The position numbers and the translations under genes were made by a program. A DNA stretch of 64,000 bases from Puffinus mauretanicus (Eukaryota > Chordata > Aves > Procellariiformes > Procellariidae), in the NCBI GenBank assembly GCA_023333565.1, contig JAJKFH010003937.1, forward strand, positions 1,012,001-1,076,000, given 5' to 3'. Under the pieces are notes generated by a model. The model did no database searches. It had not been told where the DNA came from and saw only the letters and a program-made list of their open reading frames with translations. This document shows, one piece after another, positions 23,218-35,904 of the stretch (positions are counted from its first letter, which is position 1; each line of letters starts with the position of its first letter).

Positions 23218-23766
23218 TGTCCTGGTTTCAACTGGGACAGACTTAATTTTCTTCCTAGTAGCTATGAGAATAATGTTGATAACACACTGATGTTTTAGTT
23301 GTTGCTAAGTTGTGTTTATGCTCGTCCAGGACTTTTCAGCTTCCCTTGCTCTGCCAGGTGCACAAGAATCTGGGAGGGAGCACAGCCAGGACAGCTGACC
23401 CAACTGACCAAAGGGGTATTCTATACCATATGGCGTCATGCTCAGTATATCAAGCTGGGGGAAGAAGGAGGAAGGGGGGGACGTTCAGAGTGACGGTGTT
23501 TGTCTTCCCAAGTCACCATTACACGTGATGGAGCCCTGCTTTCCTGGCGATGGCTGAACACCTTCCTGCCAATGGGAAGTGGTGAATGAATTCCTTGGTT
23601 TGCTTTGCTTGCGTGCACGGCTTTTGCTTTCCCTATTAAACTGTCTTTATCTCAACCCTCGAGTTTTCTCGCTTTTACTTTTCCGATTCTCTCCCCCATC
23701 CCACCAGGGGGGAGTGAGCGAGCGGTTGGGTGGGGCTGAGTTGCCGGCTGGGGTTAAACCACGACA
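23218..23766 (+). mobile_element. ERVL-type solo LTR (copy 2, 549 bp)
   Basis: The ends are TGTCCTGGTTTCAACTGGG and GGTTAAACCACGACA, with TG...CA termini and flanking ATTTT duplications. It shares with copy 1 (17866) the opening of about 170 bp, the block from CAGGACAGCTG to AGTATAT, and everything from TATTAAACTG to the end. Between the TATA-like box (to 23450) and TATTAAA (23634) it carries an unrelated segment of about 180 bp. The CRE-like site reads TGGCGTCA (23431-23438). The polyadenylation signal ATTAAA is at 23635-23640. No internal retroviral sequence is attached, so it is a solo LTR. ORFs across it are not proviral genes. Confidence 0.9.
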
Positions 23767-23771
23767 ATTTT
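23767..23771. other. Target-site duplication, right copy (ATTTT)
   Basis: This matches 23213-23217 exactly. Confidence 0.8.
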
Positions 23772-26700
23772 CCAAGCATGAGCCATTGATCTGGAAGGAT
23801 GTTTGCCATTGGTTTGTAGGGCAACCCTGCAGGTAATATACACAGATACAAGATCCTGTGATGAGGAGTTAGAGTAGATCAACTAACTTCTGTATTTATG
23901 GGGATCTAAAGTAATCTGGGATGATGACTGTGGTGAGGCTGAAAAAAACAGGGCTTACTTCTGGTCTTGACATTGCCACTTAGAGCTAATTGAATCTAGC
24001 TTTCCCGTGTGGGTACAAAGGGCAGAATATAGCCAGATGTACCCCAACCTGATCAGAAGGGTGAAGCAAATCTGATCTGTTCAGGACTGTTCTTCTGAAG
24101 CTTTGTCAGTAAGAGCCAGAAGGCAAAAGATAAATATGAAGGTCTGAGGTTCAAAGGTTAGTTATTTTCCTTAAGGGAAAATGTATGTCCTGCAAGAACA
24201 GTTGAAGGTTAGTGTTCAATAGGTCACACTCTTTAACCTTTCTTCAGCGCTATTTGGTCATTTGATATCCAAGCCACTTCCCTATACATGCAAAGCATGT
24301 TACATACAATTTCCACAGATGCAAACCTGTATGCTAGAAATGTGACAGGAGAAAGAACAACACGTGTTTAATAAACTTGCTTGAGAAAGGTTCATTTCAA
24401 GGTAAATTTTTTCATTCCTCTTTTGTTTCACTCCTCTTCCCACCTGACTTGCACCTAGTAACAGTTGATGTGAAAGGCAAGAGGCTGGAGCTGACTACAA
24501 CCCTCTGGCTGAACAACCCACCCATTGTTCCTGCCACGTGTGTCCCCCGGCGTGTCCCCTGCCTCAGCCCACTGCTGAAGTCCTGTGCAACATCGACCGA
24601 ATCCATAAAACTCCCGTTCCTGGGTGTTGTACTAACTTTCCCGTTCTTTGCATTTCAGGGTGTTGATGTCCTGTTTGAACCCTGTGCTGGGTGATGCCCC
24701 GGGCTGTCCATATCGCAGCTTCGTTAGGCTGGTGCAGTGAATGTGCATGTGGACCTACACCAGTTTTAACATGAAGATAACACAAAGTGTGAACACACAG
24801 CCGAGGGTCTGCAGGCTGGCTTCTCTGTTGGGGAGGAACAATGTGAGGAACCGAGGTATGTCCTGCTCTAAACTCCGCTCAGGCTCACCGTTTCCAGTGT
24901 CAGCAGAAAAGTCCCCATGGTCCAGTGGGAATTTCACAAGTGTTCGTAGTTTCTAAGAGAGTTTTGCCTGTCAGTATTTGTGCCCATGCATGTGTTAGCA
25001 ATGGATCACTCATTCTGACTAAAATAGCCCCAAAATCTGTAAAATGGCTGAGGGTATGTTTGAGGGGAAAACACTAACTGGGACCATCTAATCTGAATGT
25101 CCCCAGCTGCTGTTAGTGTCAGTGGGAATGGAAAATTCCCTTCGCAGGATTCGTCCTCCAAAAAATATAAATAGACTTGAGCTTAAAAGAGGGATATGTT
25201 CCCCCCCAAGCCCTGAGACCCGTACAACCTACAGTGCAGGTAGGGACTGAACTAAGGGGCCCAGTTTTGAACACAGCTGATTTTGGAGAGGGTTGAATTT
25301 TGGATGGCTCAGATCTTGTAGGTTTGCCCATATTTACCAAAGGGAAAGGAAACATTGATTTGGCCAATAATTCTGCACTAACGCTGTGCTCTAACTGGTT
25401 TCAGCTTTCAGAGTGCTTCGTTAAATTTCAGTGTGTTCCCCAGATGGAAATGATACTGTCAGCTAATTTACAAGGATGGTTTGTGTCTAACCACGGAGAT
25501 ATGGCCAGTTTTGCTCCCTTCTGCAGTGTGCTGGGATCAGAGCTGAGGACCTGGGGTCAGATCTACCCCTCAACCCACCGGTCTTGTCCGTGCAAGGATT
25601 TTTTTTTTTTTTTTTCCAATCCTGCATTTTTAATATAAATAAAAAACTTGATCTCTGCCACTGGGAAACTGCATCCCATTTTTTTTCCTAACAGAAAAAT
25701 GGGAATAGGTTTCCTTTAACTAGTGGAAGGGTCTAGACTCTAAAAAGGTTTTTATTATTGTGCGCCCGGGGTCCTTAGTTTTAGACATTTATCTTCTGGC
25801 GAACCAGTAGGGAACAAGAAAGGCAGTATTTTGCAACTCCTAGACCCCCAGCTCTAAATAATGACTCAAAGCTGAAATTGAAGCAGGTGCATCATCTTCT
25901 TCATTGTGTCACTTTTAGCACAGACATTATACTTTATGGGCTTCCACTATCAAAATAGTTTGTGCAACGGACCCTAAAAATGGTGATGCATCAATCAATC
26001 AGTCAAGCTTTATTGTTTCAACTTTCTTTACAGCAGGCTTATAAGCCGTATTATAATACACGATAAGAAACACAACGGAATACAAATGCGTTGTAATGCA
26101 GTGCCATTGCTGTGTATTTACTTCGAGGTCTGTAGCTGCACTCTTAGGAATATCCCAGAGCATCAGTCACATCGAGCCAAATGCATCCCTGGTGTAACCG
26201 CATTGATTCTGCCCTGCCAGACCAGCTCGGAGGGACGGATTCAGTCAGCCGTGATGGCTTGCACGGGCTCCTGGGGTAAGCCACGCTCCGGCTGTGCTGG
26301 TGAACGGGATGGGACATGGTCTTTGAAGAGGACTGAAAAACGGAGTGGGGTGGCTGGGCAGGCAACCAAGCGGAGGGCTGGTTTTTCTGCAGGGCTGTAC
26401 CAGAACTGTGGGGTCTTCATCCATCAGCAGGATATTTTTACGTTCTGGATTTGGGATCTGTGACCGGTACCCCCTCTCCTAACCCCTGGGGTTTTAACCC
26501 CCATTAGGAAGTCCTCATGTATAGCAGTTGTTACTGGGAATTGCCAGGGTTCTCTTTGCTCTTTCCAGTTGGCTTCTTTGGTGTGGAGACATCTCATGGG
26601 CTTCCTGTAAACATTATGTGTGGGTATAAGTTTTGTCATCAGCAAGGACAACTTTGTGTGGGACAGATACATCTATAGTGACACTGAAATAAATGCAAAT

Positions 26701-27559
26701 ATAGGTATGGCCTGCTTTATGGAAATATGAGCAAAATCCAGCAATATTAAACTGTTAATGTAAGCGAACAAGTGGCCATCTATGGATTATTACTTGGTTA
26801 TTGCATGAAAACTTTGCAGTCGTGGCCTCAGGCTTTAATTGAAATATTTTGGTTTGAGACGGCAGTGGTTATGCCAGATGATTGGATTCGTGTTAGTGCT
26901 TGCATCAGACACACGCACAAATAAATCTTACCTTGAAACTCTATGCTGACGTCCACATAACTTTCTCATATCAACCAGTTCTTATGCAGTTCAGAAGAGT
27001 AACTTAGAAAAGGTGAATTAGGAAAAAGAGATGATTCGGGTGAGTAAGAAAAAAAGAATTTGGCTCTTGAATATAAAATTCTGTAGGTTATATTATAAAA
27101 TATGCGCAAAACAGAATTTGATGCTTTGGATTCTTTTAAAGAGGACCAAAATTTTACGTTATATTGTAATAAAAGTTGTTTGTAAATATGTAACCAGCAT
27201 CTATTCTGCAAAACAGAATATTTTATAATATTTGTCCCTTCCCCAAATACTGATGTTGTTTATATCAGCTCACAGAGTTTATTATAGTATTTGTAGTGGA
27301 AATCTCTAATTTGATATTTCTCTAGTGAGTTTAATGAGCCTGAAAAGTGACATTTAGAGCTAGTTTTCTCTTTGTGCTTTGAAAAATGAAATACGAGTAG
27401 TTATCTGTTAAATGAGATAATTACATTGCTACTTTGCTAAAGGCACATATTAGTGATTTTTAGCTTGTTTCACTTAATTAAAGCTTTACAAAATGTAGAG
27501 TGCCAAACCGCTAATAGACCTGTTGGAACAGTTACTGAGACCGTGAAATAAAACCAGTT
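23772..27559. other. Non-coding DNA, no gene recognised
   Basis: Repeat-poor sequence. T17 is at 25599-25615. A perfect 12-bp palindrome GGCTTATAAGCC (26036-26047) sits in a unique AT-rich block (about 25985-26110). An octamer ATGCAAAT is at 26693-26700. ORFs up to 125 codons lack recognisable domains. Confidence 0.5.
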
Positions 27560-28085
27560 GTTCTAAACAAGTCACAAAAAGAGATTGATGAAATGGCTGG
27601 CAGCTCAGACATAAATTTAAGCCTTGGCTGCATTAGAGCAAATGTAATAATAGCAGCAAGTAACCAATATTTTTAATTTTACTGATCTTTCTGCAATAAT
27701 TATAAGGAACTTTTAATGTCTGTAATTAGAACGTTAGAGATAGGGTGACTTAGACCAGTGCTGCACTGTGAAAAATTGGATACTTACCATAATTGAAAAT
27801 TAATCACTTTTCATTACCAGGAAGGGATGCAGTTATTATTTTGAATGGGCCGAGATACATCATATTAATTATGGGCAAACAAATTCACATATTTGAAGTT
27901 AGCGACTTCGAGAGCAGTCTGTGCCAGAAGTATCTCTGCTGACGTAATGTATTGGATAATGAAAATCGGGATATGTTTGTTTGACTGGTAATTGCAGCCC
28001 AAAAGTTTGCTTTGCTAAAAGTTCTGATCAGAGGATCACTGAATTTTAACAGTCATCCTTCCAGCGAACAATCTTTGGGCATCGT
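27560..28085. promoter_or_regulatory. CNE-like block (candidate enhancer)
   Basis: Repeat-free sequence with about ten TAAT/ATTA cores, several paired (GTAATAATAG, GTAATTAGAA, ATAATTGAAAATTAATCAC, CATATTAATTATGGG). They are separated by non-AT motifs such as GCTGACGTAATG. There is no open frame of note. Dense, spaced homeodomain cores in unique sequence are typical of developmental enhancers. This is inference and needs alignment with another bird and a mammal. Confidence 0.35.
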
Positions 28086-29349
28086 CGTTTTAAACATCTG
28101 AAAGGGCAGAATAGCCTATAAAGCCAGATGTAATCCAAAATAAATTTATCTGGATCTCCCAGAAGCCTCTGAGCAGATTTGAGCAGCGAGGTAAGGAATA
28201 GCCAATGATATTCGTTATATGGGCAGAAAATGGTGCAAGTGCTTTGCTGGAAGTGTGAACTATTACCTGTTAACTGGTCCGTTTGGCGGTTGTGCAGAAG
28301 AGGAGCCTTCCCCTTTCCCTCACATAACGGGAACGTATAGAAAGCCGGCTCCTCATCCCACGTAAACAGGGAAATCTCTGGAGTTCAGCAAAGTTTGGCC
28401 TCCCTGGCAGATCCACTGGGGAGAAGGTAAAAGCAGCTTGCAGAAGAGGACAGTTTTAGGCATGATACTCTGATGAAATTGTTTATTTTGTGGGCACTGC
28501 AGGAAACATAGTCCAAGCAGGGAAGTCCCTTGTAACTGAGGATGGTACCAGAAGTAACATTTCTGGACTGGCAGCAGTTTCACATGGAAATATATTTTGA
28601 AAAGCTCAGCTTTTTAAGTGAAACTGTGGATGGAAAGGATTTTTTTTTCTGTTTTGATGAAAAAGGTCTCTTTTTTTTTTTAACCAGCTCTGCTCTTTTG
28701 CTGTGTGTATTCGCTGACACCAGATTTATGACTTTAACCACCACGTGTGGCACCCTCAGCACCCTACAGTGCCTTTGTGTGTAAAAGGTGGCATTTTATG
28801 CTCAAAAGATGATGTGAAAATGTCACCATCTTGCTCAGCAATTCTCCTTGTGCATCTGTCACTGATTCCAGCTGCCAAATGGAAGGGCAGCAGGCACACA
28901 AAGTCTGCTCCAGACATTATTTTGTAAGTCGGCAATAGTCTCTTGCCCGGTTATGAATTTCCTAGAAAACACCTAATTTTAGGAGCAATAAACGAGCATA
29001 ACCGTGAGAGAGATGCTTCCCATCTCCTTGGCTCTAATAGTTTTGTTTTGGCTGCAGCAGCAAAGGTAAAATAAAAGCATTGGCTGTCCCTGCCTTTCCA
29101 TATGCACAGCTGTACTGTCCGGGCTATATACCTTTCTTTCTCTCCTGTCATTAGGCTGAGCAAGGATGTGGCTGCTCATGACTGGGTGATTGATGTCAAA
29201 TGTAGTAGCAACATTAAATTTGTCTGAAATGGACAAAGAAAAGCATTATTCACTGTAAAAATCTTGTCTAAAGTTCCCATCTAGCCAGTGCTGTTCCTAA
29301 ATTACATTTGTATGAATTTTAAAATGGTTTTTTAAATTTCTTGGCCCAT

Positions 29350-29395
29350 GATTGTTCCCAAGGTCACAAAATCAGAAAGCTGGGATCTGAGGCTT
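29350..29395 (+). mobile_element. Possible MIR/L2 fragment (weak)
   Basis: TGTTCCCAAGGTCACAAAAT followed by CAGAAAGCTGGGATCTGAGG resembles the MIR/L2 core that normally reads as a gcccaaggtcacacag box plus a gctgggatttga box. Only about 45 bases are comparable, so this could be chance. Confidence 0.3.
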
Positions 29396-32300
29396 GTTAA
29401 AGCTGGTAGTGAAAAATGTGCCTGTAATATATCTTCATATTTGCAAATGTATTTTATTGCTGTCCATATCCTGTGAGAAAAATCCAATGTTCTTAAAAGA
29501 CAAGCACTGCTTGTTATATAGACACTTATTAATGTTTATTAGAAACTCATCTCACTAACATCCATGGCTTTATTGGAAGTTCCTTAAGTAGCAAATCCAA
29601 TTTCCTTTCTTATGCTTGTGCTTACTTAATTAACATCAAAAATTGAATGAGGCAAAACAAAGTTTGATATTCATTTTAATAAGTTATATAAAGTTAGCAT
29701 AATCTCATTGAGGACATTCTTCATTGCTCCAACTGCATACACAAAGTGCCTTTGCAGCCGTTTATAGTTTTACATCATATAGGTTAGATAACCTAGCAAC
29801 TAATGAGACAACCAGTAGAAGAAAGGAATTAATTTTCAAATAAACCCTTTACAGTCCACGTTCTGGGGATACGGGACTTTGTGCTGTGTACCAGTGCGTG
29901 CTTGGCAGGTAGCTGGAGATGCTTCGACATAGAAAAGGGCTAGGACCTAATCCTGGGAAGAGATGTTTTGCAGAAAAACCTTCAGAAAGCCATCAAGGAG
30001 CCACACGGTATAATGCCTATAATTCTTCTAAGGATAGAAAGCAGGGATCTACAGCACGCTTCAGATTACGACACTTTTTGTGTGTGCATCATCCCGCCCT
30101 GCGGTGAGTTCAGCCCGACACGTGCACCAGTTTAAGACTGCACCCGCTCTGGCAGCTCACTCTTACCAAAATATTTACCCGATCATGTGATGTCTGTTGA
30201 CCTTAGAACAAGCGTTATCATATTGGAAAATAATGATAAAAAAATACTGTACTACAGTAAAGCTATTATAAGCTGTAGTGTTTGTGCCATTACTGGGGAA
30301 TATGGTATTGATTTTTTAATAAATTATGCCATAACCTACATTTTTGCCTTAGGTTAACATTTAACACCCTAAGTAGAAGAAAGGTACGATATTATACTGA
30401 TATCAGAACAAGATTTACCCAACCACAGACTTCAGCACGTGCTTTAAAATCAAGAGGGGGGGGCCTTGGTCACCTTTGTTTGTGATGGTTTCCCCTGGTT
30501 CCTGGGCAGGGAATAAGGTCACCTAAGTAGGTTTGATTGCTCTGCTGCCCCGTTTCTCTTCCAGATGGTGCAGGGTTCAAAAGCAAATTGTGACTGTTCC
30601 TTAGCCATAAGATAACCTTGCTCCAGTAGTGCTGAGTATCAACAAGAAACGTCTCAGAAGTCATTTTATGGAAGCAAAAGAAAAAATAAATCCAGCCTGA
30701 TAATTGTTGTGAGTAGATGCTTTTGTATTAAAATGAAACATTTTCTCTGTGAGAGTGTTTAGATAAGGGTTTTCTTTATAACTTTTATTTTTCAAATTTC
30801 TTTTTCATTTTGGAAGGAAAAGTCACTGTCATCAACTTTTTCACTCTATCTTTTTCCAAGAATGGGGAGTAAAATAGTTAAAAGAGAGAGAGGAAGTTCT
30901 GCCCCATTCTTCTAAATATAAACACCCATGTAAACTTTGAGCTGTATCACACGTATTCGGCTGGTAAATGGGAATTAAAAACAAGAGTCTTTGCTAGAAG
31001 AGCTTTCAGTGCAAACTAAAAACCAGCTCTATCTGTGTGTATTGATACTCAACTCAGAGAGAGAAGATAGGGAGGGACAGGTATCTCTGCTTTGGATGCA
31101 GTGTTGCTCACTCTTGTGCTGTAACCTTTACCCCTGAGACAAATATTTCAAAAGCTATTTTTGCCTGCCATTTTCCACCCAGTTAGCATCAAACAGCCAC
31201 TCTTTTCCTCATCATTCATAGGAGTCCTAGGCAATGTGCTGTTTTCTAGGAGGTTCTGAGAATATTGTTCCTTTACACAGATATGTCATCGTCCAGCACA
31301 AAGGTGCTGTAAGCAGACACAAGTATGAAATTATTGGTTCAAAATGATGGAATAAATGTTTTGATGCCAGTACTTGTGCATATGCTTTCCCTGGTTGTGA
31401 TGGACAATTCAGGAGAGTAAATACCATCACCATTTTCTTACCTCTGCAGATACCCTGATTTTCAGCCGAAAGTTCTTAAGTGCAGATCCCTGAGCCTTGT
31501 CTCCATTGCCTGAGGAGGCCAGGACACCTGTGGCAACAAACCTAAGTATCCTAGAAGCTAAAATGCCCGAGAAGTTGAAGTGGAAGTTAGTGAGGGATGC
31601 ATCCAAATCTATCACATATACCCACATCATGGGAGTATGCAATAGGGTAAGCTATTGAGAAAGCAGCTGAGCAAAGAAAGGGAATGAGGGATTCAGGAGA
31701 AGGTTACGTTTCCAGAAGAAGAGCTAATGGGTAGAACGGAGATGGACTCACCAGCACCACAAGTGAAAGTATATTTCCTGTTACAAAGATATCTTATTAA
31801 TGCTGTACTGACAAGGGAATTAACTCTCTAGGATCATAGTTTCACCTGCAAGATCAAAATCTGCAATCACGAGGGCATTCGTCTTTCTAAACCCTGCATT
31901 TGTGCATCTCTACGTGCATGCTTAGAGACTACTGTGGAAATTTTGCTCCCTCAATGTAGGAATAAACTCAGACAATTTTTAGATACTTACCAAAATATCC
32001 TCTAAGTAAAAAATTTAAAAGTCCCCATTAGTATTAAACATTTCCTCTTCATGCTGTCAGTGCTGCCATAGAAAGAGAAATGTACCTCAGCTTGGCTCAA
32101 GCTTAAATTCCTTCTCTTCTTGTACTCCTTAAATAGCAGATTGTCAGCTTAAGAAACTTGTTGCTGCCGATGACTATGATTCATGACCCATCTAAAAGAA
32201 CTGGGAAGTTAATGGCTGTTTTTCATATCCTGATAACTGCATTGTGCTCTAATCCCCTGGCTTCTAGTTTTAAATTCATTTAGATGTCTTGTAGTGGCTG

Positions 32301-34754
32301 TTTCAGCTTTCAAGCCCCATGGGGCCCGGTTTTATGTTCCTCCCAGTGCTAAACCTGGCTTCAGCAGAGCTGCTCCTGACTTACACTCGTGGAAGAGCGG
32401 ATCACCAGGCTGTTGGCTTTAATGAAGTCAAACAGCTGCAACGAAAGTCAGGATTTTTCTCTTTAGTTTAAGATAAGTGAGCACTTGTGGACCTGTGTTA
32501 CTTTGAAATACCTGACCAGAATATATGGGACATAACAATCTAAAATTAAGAATCATGTTTGCAAATTCATATTAATTAAAAAGGGACATCTGAAGCCAAA
32601 CAAAAAATCAATGAACTAACTGGTCCTTCCTCAGTTAAGTAACATAATTTGTTCAATTTGGTTTATGTCTCTAAGTGAAGAACCTTTTACTCACTTTGAT
32701 TCATGGACGGAGGTTAGAAAATGGTACAGTAGAAAGGAAATTAACATTTAACCTGCCCGCCTGCATATCCTAGCTGATGCCTCAATGTGACTGCAGCTGT
32801 GAGTAAATTCTCCCAATAAACCAGACAGAGTATCTATAATATCCATATGGCTACTTGTGCCTTGAGGAAAGCTCGGGATGTTTTGTAACTATTACAGACC
32901 AAATTAGGAAAAATAATCTGAGCAGGATGTATTACTGCGTGACATATATCTATTTTTTTCAGTTAAAATTTAAAGGGACACCTTGTTAGCCAACATACAT
33001 CATTGCAGCTTCACGGACTTAAACCTTGATAGTGCCTGTGAAAATTGCTAATTTGACAGCCCAGAGGCTACAAACTGTTTCTTCTGAATACAGTTATTCA
33101 AGAAGAGGCAATGGTAGAGCAAAACAGTGGCGTTACTCCATAGGATCATGCAAATTGAACTTGGACTCTCCTTATTAATCCCAGTTTAGGAACAGATCTA
33201 TGTATGATCAGACTTGAGGCCTTCCACATGTTTTTCCTTTCCCCCACAGAAACGTGTTCTAACATGACTGACTACACCTTAGAGAGCCAATATGAAAAAA
33301 AATATACTCAATATGATCACGTAATATTTAGTTTATGTAATGCACTAGATTTTTCTTCAACAAATGGCACATGGGAGGCTCGGTATCAGAAAAAGAACTG
33401 CATCAATTGCTGAGAGAGCAGCTAATAATTTAAAATAAAAATGCAGAACACATTTTGATTTCATAGGAAGTTTGAGGATCCTTCATGACATTTCTCAATC
33501 TTGTTAACACTTCATTATGTCCTGTCAAAGGTGCCTGCGCTGCGGGCACGGTAAAGGTCAGCCCAAGGCATCTGAAGAACAACAGATACATTTTCATGTT
33601 TGTTTTTTAAGAAGAACAAAGAAGGATTATGAGCCAAGCATTTGACAATGCAAAATAGAATACAAATCACAAATCCAGCTCCTTTCTGGCTAGCTGCAGT
33701 TTACCATCCCGCTACAGAAACTTATGGCTTTGAATTTTTCACTGTCGTGTTGGAGATACAGCTTTATTTATTTATTTTTGGTCGTCATTGCCATGGAAGC
33801 AATTGCAATACCGCGTATACTAGATTCTGGTATCTGTGAGTGAAAAGGAGGAAGATGACTGGTTCTAAAAGAAGAAAGCTGGTGTTTACACTTAGCGATG
33901 TGCACCCGGAGTAATCAGCTGTGATGGGGAAAAAGGCAGAAAAGACCTGTAGCAGTTTAATGGGTGTTTTGAGAAAATATTATGTCTCTTTTTTGAAGTT
34001 TGCCAAGAGTGAGACCGTGTTTAATAAGCAGGATGATTATGGTCGATGCAGAAAATCTTTTTATATTCATGTTTCTGCCCCCTTCCAGGTAATAGTAGCC
34101 TAACCACAGAGTAATAAAGATAGGTTGACAAAATCTTATTTCCTTATAAATTTGAAGCCTGACTGCCTGAGAAGTTGGGGAGGATACAGGAGCCTATTTC
34201 TTCTGCAGTGTTTCTTAGAATGGGTGCAAGATGAGACACGTATCTGCCACATTTACAAGCACAGATGCTGCCTACCTATTAAAATTCACAGTGGCTTGAA
34301 TACACCTGACTATCTGTATAATCTTGTGGCCTTCACTGCCCTCCTTGGCTGTACTGCTATGTTTTGTGCCATATTAACCTTACGTTTTTGGAGATAAGGA
34401 TCGAGAGCTTGCCCTAGCCCCTAACAAAGCAGTTTTGCATTACTCTGACAACACATGATGGCCTTAAAATTAGGACATCTGTTCCATTTGGGGACTCCCT
34501 GCACATCTCTGATGGAAAAGGTTGTGGCCATTCCCCAAGTCCTTATCTTTGGAAGTAGATTTATCCTCCAAGCTGCTGGCTGAGCTCTTCAGGTGCTCAT
34601 TACCTCACCCGCTGTTGGTCAACGGGAGTTGGGTGAGCTGGAATTGTTTAAGTAGCAGAACACTGCTAGCCCAGTTACATTGATTGAAACGGGTTCAGGA
34701 GCAATCGCACGAGCAGGACGGCTTGCAGATCTGCAGGGTGGTGGCTGTGGCAAA

Positions 34755-34780
34755 CCTGGTCACAAACCCTGGTCACAAAC
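34755..34780. repeat. Perfect tandem duplication of a 13-mer
   Basis: CCTGGTCACAAAC occurs twice without a gap (34755-34767 and 34768-34780). CAGGGAC follows, so the second copy also forms a CCCTGG/CCAGGG inverted pair. It looks like a local slippage duplication. Confidence 0.85.
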
Positions 34781-35707
34781 CAGGGACAGCTGTCTCTTGA
34801 CCTGCTAGCTGGAGCCTCGGAGGATGCAGTTGGTGGCGTGAGGTATGCTGATGCCTTAACTGAGTGCTGATGGCTGTAGAATATAGAATACCAAAGAGGC
34901 TTAAGGGTCCCTTCCCTCCATTTTTCTGAGCGGAGAGAATAGATTTTGTATCTCTTCATATGTTTTTAGGGTAGGGCTTGTTATACTGGGTGCAGAGTCT
35001 TAGCTGTATTTATGGACCCAATTCCTACTGAAATACTTTGAGGGTGTGGAATGCAGAAAACAAAAATAAGATAATGCCAAGATACAAGACAGTGGCGGCA
35101 CCTTATGCTGTACAAACACAATTCTGTTTCAAATGGGTTTTGGTTTTGTGCCTTTGTAACTATTATTAGAACTAATTTCAAGACAGTAGCTTCCTATGCC
35201 TTTTTCAGAGAGACATGGAGTAAAGTACCTGTCTCCATAAGTTGCAGAAAATGAAAAAAAGAGAACTACAGAATGGAGAATAATGGTGTTTGAACCAAAA
35301 GGAAAAATGTTGTGTATGTGCCGTTAGATCCAGCTTTTTTGTTTGCTCTTCATTTGATTATCAGTGTTTTCATTCATCTAACGCATTAATACTTCTCTGC
35401 AGGGAGGGGTAGGGTTCATAGCCTTTTCAAAGCAGCACTAATGAATGCCTTTAACTTAATAAAATGATCATTTGCCAACTACTTACCATAATGTGAAGTA
35501 GATGTTTTCAGTCCAGAGATTAAAAGGAGTTTTCTTTGTAAATGCCCTGTAGTTACTATTACTTCATAAGTCATATGCAGATATATGGTATGTTCATTGG
35601 TTATTGTTTTTGAAATCTCGGGATCTCATAAAATAGGTTGGAAGGAGTTGTTAGAGCCTATATTGTTTCAATAATATATGGATTATCAGTCTCTAAATAC
35701 GCAATGA

Positions 35708-35733
35708 CATAAAAGGCAATAATGCCTTTTATG
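35708..35733. repeat. Perfect 11-bp inverted repeat
   Basis: CATAAAAGGCA (35708-35718), spacer ATAA, then TGCCTTTTATG (35723-35733). The arms are exact complements. It is not part of a recognised element. Confidence 0.85.
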
Positions 35734-35904
35734 GATCCCATGTGGCCTATTACACTAATGATCCATGAATAATGGGGTCACGGGATGAGTTTTGAACAGT
35801 GCCTTTCTTTGTTGGTTGTTTTTCTCATTTATTTACCCAGGAAAATTCAGTTTTAAGTATCTGCTTTTCAGCAAGGTCCTACAATTTACTGAGTTTTCAG
35901 GCGG

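Larger units (their letters stand above)
28086..35880. other. Long repeat-poor non-coding stretch
   Basis: No gene or recent transposon was found in nearly 8 kb. Minor items are T11 at 28671-28681, a weak MIR-like piece near 29350-29395, a 13-bp tandem at 34755-34780 and a perfect hairpin at 35708-35733. All ORFs are 94 codons or shorter and unrecognised. Confidence 0.5.

Noticed and set aside
23299..23836. ORFs across and beyond LTR copy 2
   Set aside because: They lie in LTR non-coding sequence and do not correspond to retroviral genes. The element is a solo LTR.
24377..24694. ORF containing a stretch (VDVKGKRLELTTTLWLNN) that recalls the extracellular part of pentameric ligand-gated channels
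   Set aside because: The resemblance covers only a few residues. The expected flanking motifs, Cys-loop and splice sites are absent, so it is probably coincidence.
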